Shown: piece by piece, positions 1 to 5,602 of the stretch
Layout: every line of letters starts with the position of its first letter
How positions within the stretch are numbered: position 1 is the stretch's first letter
NCBI GenBank assembly: GCA_009392095.1
Contig: VFHF01000300.1
Location: forward strand, 1 to 6,052
Direction of reading: 5' to 3'
From: SAR202 cluster bacterium
Lineage (GTDB): Bacteria > Chloroflexota > Dehalococcoidia > Lucifugimonadales > UBA3495
Length of the DNA: 6,052 nucleotides
Notes under the pieces: model-generated
Told to the model about the DNA's origin: nothing
The model's database searches: none
The model's input: the letters and a program-made list of their open reading frames with translations, nothing else
Position numbers and translations under genes: made by a program

Positions 1-127
1 GAAGTAAAAGTAACCACGGCCATCAACACATCGAAAAAAAAACCGATTGCAAGACAACGTACCTTGGCTTTAAACGCTGTGCTTTCATGCCTGGAACAAC
101 CGGATAAATTGTCAAGTAATCGCCTTG

Positions 128-156
128 CTGACCCGTACCGTTAAACGCGGTAAAAT
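128..156 (+). promoter_or_regulatory. candidate sigma-70-type promoter of dinB
   Basis: CTGACC at 128-133 (4 of 6 matches to TTGACA) and TAAAAT at 151-156 (5 of 6 to TATAAT) are separated by 17 nt, and lie about 57 nt before the dinB start. An inverted repeat, TACCG at 136-140 and CGGTA at 148-152, sits in the spacer and touches the -10 element, so it could be an operator. No clear SOS (LexA) box of the Gram-positive or E. coli type was seen. This is pattern matching only. Confidence 0.3.
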
Positions 157-199
157 AAGATAACCGACCTTAAGTTAGAACGCCTGATTCCCGATGTTT

Positions 200-204
200 G
201 AGGT
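200..204 (+). promoter_or_regulatory. Shine-Dalgarno site that decides the dinB start
   Basis: GAGGT lies 8 nt before the TTG at 213. An upstream in-frame TTG at 198 overlaps the region just before this site and so cannot be served by it. The ATG at 194 is in another frame. Confidence 0.6.
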
Positions 205-212
205 CTTGGGGT

Positions 213-1331
213 TTGCGTCATATCATCCATGCCGATCTGGACGCCTTCTACGCCGCAGTAGAACAGTTGGACAACCCGAACCTGGTGGGCAAGCCGGTGC
301 TGGTTGGCGGCCGCCCTGAGAACCGAGGAGTGGTCGCCACCGCTTCTTACGAAGCTCGGGTTTTTGGCGTTCACTCGGCCATGCCCATGCGCACCGCCGT
401 GCACCGGTGTCCGCAGGGAATAATCATCCCACCCAGGTTTGGACGCTACAAAGAAAAGTCCATCGAAGTGATGTCCATCTTTAGGAACCTCACCGACCTT
501 GTTGAACCCCTTTCCATGGATGAGGCTTATCTGGATATCACCGCAGTGGTTGAAGGGGGAGAGAAACCCCTGGCCGTAGCGTTGGACCTTAAACGCCGTG
601 TCGCCGAGGAGACCGGATTGGTGGTCTCAGTGGGGGTTGGGACCTGTAAGACTGTGGCCAAGATCGGTTCAGACTTGGACAAGCCGGATGGTCTGGTGGT
701 GGTCCAGCCCGGCGACGAAGCGGAGTTTCTAGCGCAATTGGCCGTGAGCAAGCTATGGGGAATTGGCCCCAAGACCGCGGAACGGCTGCACCGTGAAGGG
801 ATCGAGACTATCGGGCAATTGGCTGACCAACCGATGGGCTGGATGGCCCAGATATTTGGCAAACGGGCCCATGATGTTCACAACCAGGCCACCGGCCAGG
901 ACGACGATGCGGTGCACATCCACGGCGCCAGCAAATCGATCTCTTCAGAAACCACCTTTGCCAACGATGTCGGCGATGAAGCAGAACTTAGAGAAGTTGT
1001 AGAACGCAAAGCGGTTGGTGTGGCTCAGTCATTGGAACGAAACGGTCTCAAGGGCCGCACGGTGAAGCTGAAGCTGCGACTGGCCGACTTCACCACCTTC
1101 ACTAGGCAATTCACCCTGCCTTATCACACTAGCGATGAAGAGCCGATAAAAGAGGCAGCCTGGGCGTTGTTGGCCGCGGAACTGGAGCCCGGCAGAACTT
1201 TCCGCTTGTTGGGCGTGGGAATGGCCAACTTTGGAGACAACTTGGAGACATTGGAATCATCAAAATCGCAGGCGCAGCAACTGCCGCTGTTCGGAGATGA
1301 TTGTGCTCAGATGAAATCTGTAGAGAAATAA
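213..1331 (+). CDS. dinB: DNA polymerase IV (Y-family translesion polymerase)
   Basis: Y-family polymerase that copies damaged or distorted templates without proofreading. I chose the TTG at 213 (372 aa): it has GAGGT 8 nt upstream and gives an N-terminus MRHIIHADLDAF whose catalytic residues D8, D103 and E104 (motif SMDEAYLD) match E. coli DinB numbering exactly; a TTG at 198 would add 5 residues. The steric-gate position, Phe13 in E. coli, is Tyr13 here. Fingers/palm motifs follow (GRYKEKS; GVGTCKTVAKIGSDLDKPDG), then a helix-hairpin-helix segment (LWGIGPKTAERL, about 181-192) and the little-finger domain (about 235-345). A QLPLF peptide at about 356-360, near the C-terminus, is a sliding-clamp-binding motif. 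Length is normal for the family. It appears monocistronic, with a divergent-free leader upstream and a convergent neighbour (cofE) downstream. Product certainty is high; only the start is open. Confidence 0.95.
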   Translation: MRHIIHADLDAFYAAVEQLDNPNLVGKPVLVGGRPENRGVVATASYEARVFGVHSAMPMRTAVHRCPQGIIIPPRFGRYKEKSIEVMSIFRNLTDLVEPLSMDEAYLDITAVVEGGEKPLAVALDLKRRVAEETGLVVSVGVGTCKTVAKIGSDLDKPDGLVVVQPGDEAEFLAQLAVSKLWGIGPKTAERLHREGIETIGQLADQPMGWMAQIFGKRAHDVHNQATGQDDDAVHIHGASKSISSETTFANDVGDEAELREVVERKAVGVAQSLERNGLKGRTVKLKLRLADFTTFTRQFTLPYHTSDEEPIKEAAWALLAAELEPGRTFRLLGVGMANFGDNLETLESSKSQAQQLPLFGDDCAQMKSVEK

Positions 1332-1412
1332 TGATATGCAGGCCTGAGTGCTGCCACCCCTAGTGCAACAAGGAGCCTCTTTGCTCTCGGACAGTTATGG
1401 CGCATTGGCAAC

Positions 1413-1443
1413 GAGATTCCTCGGCTGCGGCCTCGGAATGACA
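1413..1443. repeat. intergenic imperfect palindrome (REP-like element)
   Basis: ATTCC at 1416-1420 pairs with GGAAT at 1435-1439, then after a 2x2 mismatch GGC at 1423-1425 pairs with GCC at 1430-1432 or nearby, giving a stem-loop. On the minus strand it starts TGTCATTCCGAG and ends GAGGAATCTC. I recall very similar GTCATTCCGAG...CGAGGAATC palindromes as abundant intergenic repeats in Chloroflexota and other environmental genomes; that is memory, not a search. A related copy occurs at 5989-6029. It lies between the convergent 3' ends of dinB and cofE, where a transcript-end structure would be expected, but it has no T-tract. Confidence 0.55.
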
Positions 1444-1483
1444 AATATTCTCGTGCTCTTATCACTCACCTCACCGCCAGGAC

Positions 1484-2242
1484 TTACCTGAACAAATCTT
1501 TTTCTGACCCGCGTAGGATACTTTGGATACTGGCGCCTTCCATGGGGGTGTACTGGTAACCTCTGATGATGCTAACCGGAACACCATCCACCTTGCCGCT
1601 GACCAATTCCCCGGCGGCGGCCAGCTCGTCTCCAACTGCGATCTCCGTGGTAAACATCTCGTGGCCGTGGCTGTCCATCTGACCAACATAGCTACGGATA
1701 GGGTCAATTCCGGCAACCCCAATGGCCACATCGGATGCGGCGTTGCGCCAGGGCCGACCAAAGGTGTCTGAAACGATCACCGCCACCACTATTCCCAACC
1801 GGTCTTTCACGGCCTGGCGGATGCGGCTGGCCGAGGCATCGGAGTCGTCGGGCAACAGTGCCAGAGTGTCGTCCCCTGGGATATTCGAGGCGTCGATGCC
1901 AGCGTTGGCACAATAGAAACCGTGCTTTGTTTCCGAGATGATTACGCCGCGGTCCATGCGCACGATGCGTTTGGACTCCCGTAACACCCACTCGGTATGG
2001 CGGGGGTCCCGCCGGTGGCCTTCTGTGATGGAGATAGCCAACGGTGACGCTTCCACGTCACTTATCCTGACAACTTTGCCTTCAACCTTGGAAATTATCT
2101 TTTGGGTAACCACCAAAATATCGCCGGCCTCGATAGGCGTGCCCTGGGCTTGGGCGGCATCAATCATCGGACCGGCCAGATCGTCGCCGTCCTTGAATTC
2201 GGGCATACCCTCTATTCCGATAACCCGCACGTCCGGCGGCAT
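1484..2242 (-). CDS. cofE: coenzyme F420-0:L-glutamate ligase
   Basis: CofE adds L-glutamate to F420-0, and a further gamma-linked glutamate to F420-1, using GTP and divalent metal; it finishes the deazaflavin redox cofactor F420 in the cytosol. The 252-aa protein is the standalone form, like archaeal CofE and unlike the actinobacterial FbiB fusion. Family motifs in order: GMPEFKDGDDL (12-22), TQKIISKVEGK (46-56), ESKRIVR (89-95), the metal/phosphate region CANAGIDASN (111-120), LLPDDSDASA (129-138) and SDTFGRPWRN (158-167) followed by DVAIGVAG (171-178). The position after RN, usually Gly in my memory of the family, is Ala168. The ATG start has a good SD (GAGGT, 8 nt upstream). No other F420 genes (cofC, cofD, cofG/H) are in the window. 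It is transcribed divergently from the cobalamin adenosyltransferase and converges on dinB. Confidence 0.95.
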   Translation of the reverse strand: MPPDVRVIGIEGMPEFKDGDDLAGPMIDAAQAQGTPIEAGDILVVTQKIISKVEGKVVRISDVEASPLAISITEGHRRDPRHTEWVLRESKRIVRMDRGVIISETKHGFYCANAGIDASNIPGDDTLALLPDDSDASASRIRQAVKDRLGIVVAVIVSDTFGRPWRNAASDVAIGVAGIDPIRSYVGQMDSHGHEMFTTEIAVGDELAAAGELVSGKVDGVPVSIIRGYQYTPMEGASIQSILRGSEKDLFR

Positions 2243-2250
2243 AGCATCGC

Positions 2251-2255
2251 ACCTC
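2251..2255 (-). promoter_or_regulatory. Shine-Dalgarno site of cofE
   Basis: GAGGT on the minus strand, 8 nt before the ATG at 2242, supports that start over internal candidates. Confidence 0.6.
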
Positions 2256-2271
2256 GTTCAGAGTGAAGGAT

Positions 2272-2277
2272 AGTATA
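2272..2277 (-). promoter_or_regulatory. candidate -10 element for cofE
   Basis: TATACT on the minus strand would start transcription near 2265, leaving a leader of about 22 nt that contains the SD. There is no good -35 element: the hexamer at 17-nt spacing is TAGCAT, and TTGTAG occurs only at 20-nt spacing. If real, the promoter would be weak or activator-dependent. Confidence 0.3.
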
Positions 2278-2287
2278 GCCCGGGCTA
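2276..2287. promoter_or_regulatory. perfect 12-bp palindrome, candidate operator
   Basis: TAGCCCGGGCTA is fully self-complementary and sits between two divergent genes. It overlaps the edge of the cofE -10 candidate and the -35 position of the rightward promoter candidate, which is where a dimeric regulator could control both. The regulator is not known, and a 12-bp palindrome can also occur by chance. Confidence 0.35.
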
Positions 2288-2295
2288 AACCCCTA

Positions 2296-2304
2296 TGCTA
2301 CAAT
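2296..2304 (+). promoter_or_regulatory. candidate extended -10 promoter for the adenosyltransferase-his group
   Basis: TGCTACAAT fits the extended -10 pattern TGnTAnAAT with one deviation from TATAAT. The -35 position (about 2276-2281) is poor, as is common for extended -10 promoters. Transcription would start near 2311 and leave a leader of about 75 nt. I found no cobalamin riboswitch in that leader; it is too short and lacks a recognisable B12 box. Confidence 0.35.
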
Positions 2305-2373
2305 TTGGCCTGCCCGGAGCCTTGGTTATTTACGTTGTTTTGGCTTTAGGCAACCCCTCTAACCAGTTAATGT

Positions 2374-2380
2374 GAAGGTG
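2374..2380 (+). promoter_or_regulatory. Shine-Dalgarno site that decides the adenosyltransferase start
   Basis: GAAGGTG ends 6 nt before the GTG at 2387. The earlier GTG at 2372 has no SD-like sequence in front of it, and the ATG at 2370 is followed at once by a stop (ATGTGA). Confidence 0.5.
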
Positions 2381-2386
2381 CTTACC

Positions 2387-2962
2387 GTGTCTTCTTCTAC
2401 TTCAGACGACTACCGGAAAAAGGTCTATACCAAATTCGGCGACTCAGGAGAAACGAGCCTGCTTTACGGAGGCCGTATCTCCAAGAACAGCCCCAATACC
2501 GAGGCCTACGGCATCACCGACGAGGCAGTCTCTGTAATGGGTTTGGCTCGTGCTATGACTAGCGACGAACGGGTGAACGACATGTTGCGTCAGTTGCAGA
2601 GGGAGTTGTTTACAATTGCCGCTGAATTGGCCACCGACCCCGGAAAATACGAGTTATTCCAACAGCACTTTAAACCCGTAACCGAAGAAATGGTGACATC
2701 CTTGGAACAGGCTATTGACTCCTTGGAAGAGGAGTTTGAGATGCCTAAGGTGTTCATCTTGCCGGGAGGCTCTCAGGCATCGGCCGCCATCGATCTGGCC
2801 CGCTGCGTAATCCGCACAGCCGAGCGCCGGGTGGTGGCCATGGCGGAACAAGACATGCTGACCAACGGTCTAATCATGACTTATTTGAACAGGCTGGGCG
2901 ACCTGCTGTTCGTCCTGGCCCGTTACGAAGACCGGGCCATACCCATAGAACGGGCGACTTAG
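2387..2962 (+). CDS. pduO: PduO-type ATP:cob(I)alamin adenosyltransferase
   Basis: Transfers adenosyl from ATP to cob(I)alamin, making adenosylcobalamin for B12-dependent mutases and eliminases or for corrinoid salvage; the family forms cytosolic helical trimers. With the GTG at 2387 it is 191 aa, of family length. ATP-site motif TKFGDSGETSL lies at 15-25, EAYGITDE at 39-46, FILPGGS at 123-129, ARCVIRTAERRV at 138-149 and YLNRLGDLLFVLAR at 166-179. Several motifs are worn: the usual K-D-D before EAYG is K-N-S, the usual DEL(N/S)S is DEAVS, and in the RRAER motif the second Arg is Thr. The core Arg and Glu of that motif remain. The GTG at 2372 would add 5 residues. It is followed after 26 nt by hisH on the same strand, so the three genes may be one transcript, though no B12-related gene accompanies it. 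Confidence 0.9.
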   Translation: MSSSTSDDYRKKVYTKFGDSGETSLLYGGRISKNSPNTEAYGITDEAVSVMGLARAMTSDERVNDMLRQLQRELFTIAAELATDPGKYELFQQHFKPVTEEMVTSLEQAIDSLEEEFEMPKVFILPGGSQASAAIDLARCVIRTAERRVVAMAEQDMLTNGLIMTYLNRLGDLLFVLARYEDRAIPIERAT

Positions 2963-2988
2963 TCTTATCAGGATGATCAAGAATACCC

Positions 2989-3612
2989 ATGAAATTGGTG
3001 GTAATCGATTACGAATCAGGTAACCTGCGCAGCGTTTCACGGGCGCTGGAGTCGCAGGGTGTCACACCGCTGGTTATCGGCGATGCGTCTGAGTTTGGCG
3101 ACGCCGATGCCATGGTCCTGCCCGGTGTGGGCTCAGGGCCCTCAGCTATGGACGCATTGAACCAGCGTAACCTCGTTGACCCCATCCGTGATTACATTTC
3201 CTCAGGACGTCCGTTCTTGGGAGTTTGTCTTGGCCTGCAATTACTGTTGGACCGGACCGAGGAAGGGGACGCGCCGTGCCTTGGGGTCGTGCCGGGTGAT
3301 ACCAAGCTACTCCCAGCCGGATTGAAGGTGCCTCACATGGGCTGGAACAGCGTTACGTTCAAAGATGACACAGCCAACCGCCACCCCGTTTTGGCCGGCA
3401 TCCCAGATGACAGCTTTTTCTACTTCGTCCACAGCTACTACGCCGATCCGGAACACCGAGACGGCGTCAGCGCCACCACTGAATACGGCATTCCATTCTG
3501 CAGCATCTACGCCAGCGGAAACTTGATCGCCACACAGTTTCATCCGGAGAAAAGCGGCCCGGTAGGCCTCAAGTTCTACAGGAATTTTATCGCAATGGCT
3601 CGGCCCAACTAG
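2989..3612 (+). CDS. hisH: imidazole glycerol phosphate synthase, glutaminase subunit
   Basis: HisH hydrolyses glutamine and channels ammonia to HisF, which forms imidazole glycerol phosphate and AICAR in histidine biosynthesis. The 207-aa class I glutamine amidotransferase is complete: oxyanion region PGVGSG (45-50), nucleophile elbow GVCLGLQ with Cys80, the VPHMGWN motif (114-120), YFVHSYY (145-151) and QFHPEKSG with His185 and Glu187 finishing the Cys-His-Glu triad. The position after PGVG-S, often Phe, is Gly50. The ATG start fits the family N-terminus, but its SD is weak: AGGA lies about 15 nt upstream. It sits 26 nt after the adenosyltransferase and 43 nt before hisA. Its partner hisF is not in the window. 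Confidence 0.96.
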   Translation: MKLVVIDYESGNLRSVSRALESQGVTPLVIGDASEFGDADAMVLPGVGSGPSAMDALNQRNLVDPIRDYISSGRPFLGVCLGLQLLLDRTEEGDAPCLGVVPGDTKLLPAGLKVPHMGWNSVTFKDDTANRHPVLAGIPDDSFFYFVHSYYADPEHRDGVSATTEYGIPFCSIYASGNLIATQFHPEKSGPVGLKFYRNFIAMARPN

Positions 3613-3655
3613 CTTTTTTCTCCGTAAATAACCTGCACCTGTTACACGGAATCTT

Positions 3656-4372
3656 ATGGAAGTTATTCCAGCGATTGACTTAAAAGACGGCCGCTGCGTG
3701 CGGCTGTTTCAAGGCGACTTTGCCCAGAAAACAGTTTTCTCCGATGACCCGCTGGCCATGGCCAAATCCTGGCAGGACCAGGGCGGTCACCGGCTGCATC
3801 TGGTCGACTTAGATGGAGCAATTCAAGGAAAACCTGTCCATCTGAAAGTTATCACGTCGATTGTCCGCGAATTGGATATTCCAGTCCAGGTAGGTGGCGG
3901 CATACGTGACCTTGCAACGGCCGATACCTGGTTAAACGCTGGTGTCGATCGGGTGGTCATCGGCACCGCCGCCGTAAGCAATCCGGACATGGTCAGTGAA
4001 GTCTGCCAGAAACATGGCAGCGAACGGGTAGTGGTGTCGGTGGACGCCAAAGACGGTCTGGTGGCCCTTCGAGGATGGAGAGAAACCAGCTCTGTAACTG
4101 TCTTGGAGCTGGCCAACCAGATGGTCGACTTAGGCGTGGTGCGGCTACTCTATACCGACATCTCCCGAGACGGCGCCCTGACTGGTCCCGATCTTGCAAC
4201 CAACGCTCGATTAGCGGAAGAAACTGGCCTGGCGGTCCAGGCGTCGGGCGGAGTGGCATCTGTGGAACACATAAAGGGATTGTTACCGACGGGGGTTGAA
4301 GGGGTGATCGTTGGAATGGCTTTGTACACCGGGACGGTCAACCTAGCGGAAGCCGTGGCCGCCGTAGCCTAA
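3656..4372 (+). CDS. hisA: ProFAR isomerase, HisA
   Basis: HisA isomerises ProFAR to PRFAR, the substrate of HisF-HisH, by an Amadori rearrangement. The 238-aa (beta/alpha)8 barrel shows the family pattern: IPAIDL with catalytic Asp8, the second catalytic Asp130 in SVDAKDG, N-terminal-half phosphate-binding GGGIR (80-84) with IGT (102-104), the C-terminal-half loop TDISRDG (167-173), and GGVAS (198-202). The Trp141 region RGWRE and absence of tryptophan-pathway hybrids point to plain HisA rather than PriA, though PriA-like dual function cannot be excluded by eye. The ATG start follows a weak SD (GGA, 5 nt away). The stop TAA overlaps the stop of the convergent acetyltransferase gene. A T-run after hisH (3615-3620) has no convincing stem, so hisH-hisA cotranscription is likely. 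Confidence 0.95.
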   Translation: MEVIPAIDLKDGRCVRLFQGDFAQKTVFSDDPLAMAKSWQDQGGHRLHLVDLDGAIQGKPVHLKVITSIVRELDIPVQVGGGIRDLATADTWLNAGVDRVVIGTAAVSNPDMVSEVCQKHGSERVVVSVDAKDGLVALRGWRETSSVTVLELANQMVDLGVVRLLYTDISRDGALTGPDLATNARLAEETGLAVQASGGVASVEHIKGLLPTGVEGVIVGMALYTGTVNLAEAVAAVA

Positions 4373-4986
4373 TCGGCTGTCGTCTGACAGGGCGGGGAAT
4401 TCGGACTCGAATCTTTAAACCGGGCGGCCAAACGCTCTTCGCAAGTCGCGAACCAATCATCCCGGAGCACGTCCATCAAGATGAAGTCGTGGGCCATTCG
4501 CCGAACGGGCCTCACCGCGTTGAATCCGCTCTTCGAGAAACTCTTCTGCGCCCTGTCATTCCATTCAAGAGTGTGCAGGTAGACCCGTTTCAAATTGCGG
4601 ATGGTGAACATGTGGTGCAGCAACGTGGTCACGGCGTCGTAGCCATATCCGTCGCTCCAGTAATCCCGGTCGCCGATGACGATACCCAGTTCGGCTTCGC
4701 GATTGACGGTGTCCAAATCGTAGTACATACAGTTGCCGATGAACGTGCCATCCAGCGTCTCGATGGAATAATGGTGGGAGCCGGGCGTTGGGTACTTCAT
4801 CTGGTCTTCGAACAGTTTCAAGTACCGTTCGAAGGACATGGTTAGCGGAATCGCCGCGTCCAACCGGGCCAGTTCAGGGTCGCTGCGCCACCGATAGTCG
4901 TTCTCGGCGTCAGTCGGCCGCTTATCTCGCAGGATTATCCTGCCGCCCCGCAATTCCCCAGGGGTATCTTCCCCATGATTCGCCAT
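4369..4986 (-). CDS. GNAT-family N-acetyltransferase (RimJ/RimL-like)
   Basis: Predicted acetyl-CoA-dependent N-acyltransferase; substrate unknown. The 205-aa protein has the RimJ/RimL-type layout: an N-terminal strand-helix pair (GGRIILRDKRPTDAEND, 14-30), the central strand IETLDGTFIGNCMYYDLD (75-92), motif A ELGIVIGDRDYWSDGYGYDA (99-118), where WSDGYG carries the pyrophosphate loop, and motif B around LEWNDRAQKSFSKSGF (140-155). The loop has Ser-Asp-Gly-Tyr-Gly rather than the commonest Gly-x-Gly form with Gln/Arg first. The C-terminal 20 residues are polar and probably unstructured. Its ATG shares an A with the stop of the upstream Nudix gene (TAATG) and has an SD inside that gene, indicating translational coupling. 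It could be ribosomal-protein, amino-sugar or antibiotic acetylation; sequence alone does not choose. Confidence 0.9.
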   Translation of the reverse strand: MANHGEDTPGELRGGRIILRDKRPTDAENDYRWRSDPELARLDAAIPLTMSFERYLKLFEDQMKYPTPGSHHYSIETLDGTFIGNCMYYDLDTVNREAELGIVIGDRDYWSDGYGYDAVTTLLHHMFTIRNLKRVYLHTLEWNDRAQKSFSKSGFNAVRPVRRMAHDFILMDVLRDDWFATCEERLAARFKDSSPNSPPCQTTAD

Positions 4987-5456
4987 TAGGTCAGATCCTC
5001 TTTCGGACCGGCGCCTTCCCGCTCTGCGATCATGTCCAACGCGCGTTTCAGCACCTTAACCTCGTTGGCGAAGGCCAACGTTTCCAGCGCCTCTTCAGCG
5101 TCGAACCATTCGACAACGTCAAACTCCGGGTCGTGTTGGTCCGTTGCTCCGCCCACCGGCACCATCAGATAAAAATGGACTGTCTTATGGTAGCGGACAT
5201 CTTTGTCCCGGTCTGCGAACCAATAATCGATACTTCCCAATGAACCGTCGAGCTTCACCTCGAGACCAGTTTCTTCCCGTACCTCTCTCAACGCAGTCTC
5301 TTCTAAGGTCTCGCCCGCATCCGGGGTGCCCTTGGCCAAACACCAACGCACCGGCTGGCTCCGGCCGCAGAGCACCGTCTCCAACCGACCGCTTTTCCTC
5401 TGGTAGACAACGCCTCCGGCGGAAACCGGGTTTTCAACCCGGGAAGAGGCGCTCAT
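4986..5456 (-). CDS. Nudix hydrolase
   Basis: Nudix enzymes cleave nucleoside diphosphates linked to other groups, using Mg2+ held by the Nudix box. In this 156-aa protein the box is complete at 43-65: G43, E49, then R57-E58-V59 and E61-E62 followed by G64-L65, matching GX5EX7REUXEEXGU. The lead-in AKGTPDAGE and the later KTVHFYLM and EWFDAEEAL segments resemble the small Ap4A/Ap6A-hydrolase and MutT-like branch, where LPKG is usual; here it reads CLAKG. Substrate is therefore open. No SD precedes the ATG; instead TTTTGAT leads directly into it, with stem-loops on both sides of the start (5464-5488 and 5426-5442). The gene lies 146 nt downstream of the MoaD-like gene and is coupled to the GNAT gene. 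Confidence 0.93.
   Translation of the reverse strand: MSASSRVENPVSAGGVVYQRKSGRLETVLCGRSQPVRWCLAKGTPDAGETLEETALREVREETGLEVKLDGSLGSIDYWFADRDKDVRYHKTVHFYLMVPVGGATDQHDPEFDVVEWFDAEEALETLAFANEVKVLKRALDMIAEREGAGPKEDLT
4996..5000 (-). promoter_or_regulatory. Shine-Dalgarno site of the GNAT gene inside the Nudix gene
   Basis: GAGGA on the minus strand lies 9 nt before the ATG at 4986 and within the last codons of the Nudix gene, so ribosomes finishing that gene can restart here. Confidence 0.5.
5426..5442 (-). promoter_or_regulatory. stem-loop just inside the Nudix gene
   Basis: CCGGGTT and AACCCGG form a perfect 7-bp stem with a 3-nt loop, in codons 5-10 of the Nudix gene. It lies within the footprint of an initiating ribosome and would lower translation if folded. 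It could also be a protein-binding palindrome. Codon constraint alone does not demand it, but chance cannot be excluded. Confidence 0.35.
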
Positions 5457-5459
5457 ATC

Positions 5460-5488
5460 AAAAGGTCCAAACTATTAGTCCTTTGGCC
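5460..5488 (-). terminator. terminator-like stem-loop directly before the Nudix start
   Basis: On the minus strand GGCCAAA (5488-5482) pairs with TTTGG-A-CC (5471-5464, one bulged base), with a 10-nt loop, followed by TTTT (5463-5460) and then GAT-ATG. It looks like a weak intrinsic terminator or attenuator between the MoaD-like gene and the Nudix gene. The stem is short and the T-tract only four long, so readthrough is likely. Confidence 0.3.
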
Positions 5489-5523
5489 AGATAGACCCAT
5501 CCCATGCATTCCGGCCGGGGGCA

Positions 5524-5553
5524 GGCACAGTCCGTAATTGTAAGTGCCGGACT
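5524..5553. other. two overlapping, mutually exclusive hairpins in an intergenic region
   Basis: GGCAC (5524-5528) can pair with GTGCC (5544-5548), and AGTCCG (5529-5534) can pair with CGGACT (5548-5553). The arms interleave, so only one can form at a time, or the two form a pseudoknot-like fold. It lies in the 146-nt gap between the MoaD-like and Nudix genes. No riboswitch class was recognised. Confidence 0.3.
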
Positions 5554-5602
5554 TGAGGACAGTCAATCAGAATGACCGGGTAAAACGGCCGTACGCGGGT
5601 CT

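Noticed and set aside
87..115. Perfect TTGACA on the minus strand at 110-115 as a leftward promoter.
   Set aside because: The hexamer 17 nt downstream is AGGCAT, a poor -10, and only a 22-codon frame follows.
1..144. Rightward frame open from the left edge to TAA at 142-144, about 47 codons, a possible gene end.
   Set aside because: The translation resembles no family I know, another frame is also open there, and the stretch is AT-richer than the real genes. It cannot be told from chance without the upstream sequence.
1471..1771. Long frames antisense or out of frame within cofE, and similar ones within dinB, hisA and the GNAT gene.
   Set aside because: They lie inside genes with clear family motifs, lack such motifs themselves, and are expected by-products of GC-rich coding DNA.
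2305..2386. Cobalamin riboswitch before the adenosyltransferase.
   Set aside because: Leader is about 75 nt, too short, and no B12-box-like sequence is visible.
3613..3622. T-run after hisH as an intrinsic terminator.
   Set aside because: No stable stem precedes the T-run, and hisA starts only 43 nt after hisH.
4377..4390. CTGTC-GTCT-GACAG hairpin just after hisA as a terminator.
   Set aside because: Only 5 bp, no T-tract on either strand, and it lies within the coding end of the GNAT gene.
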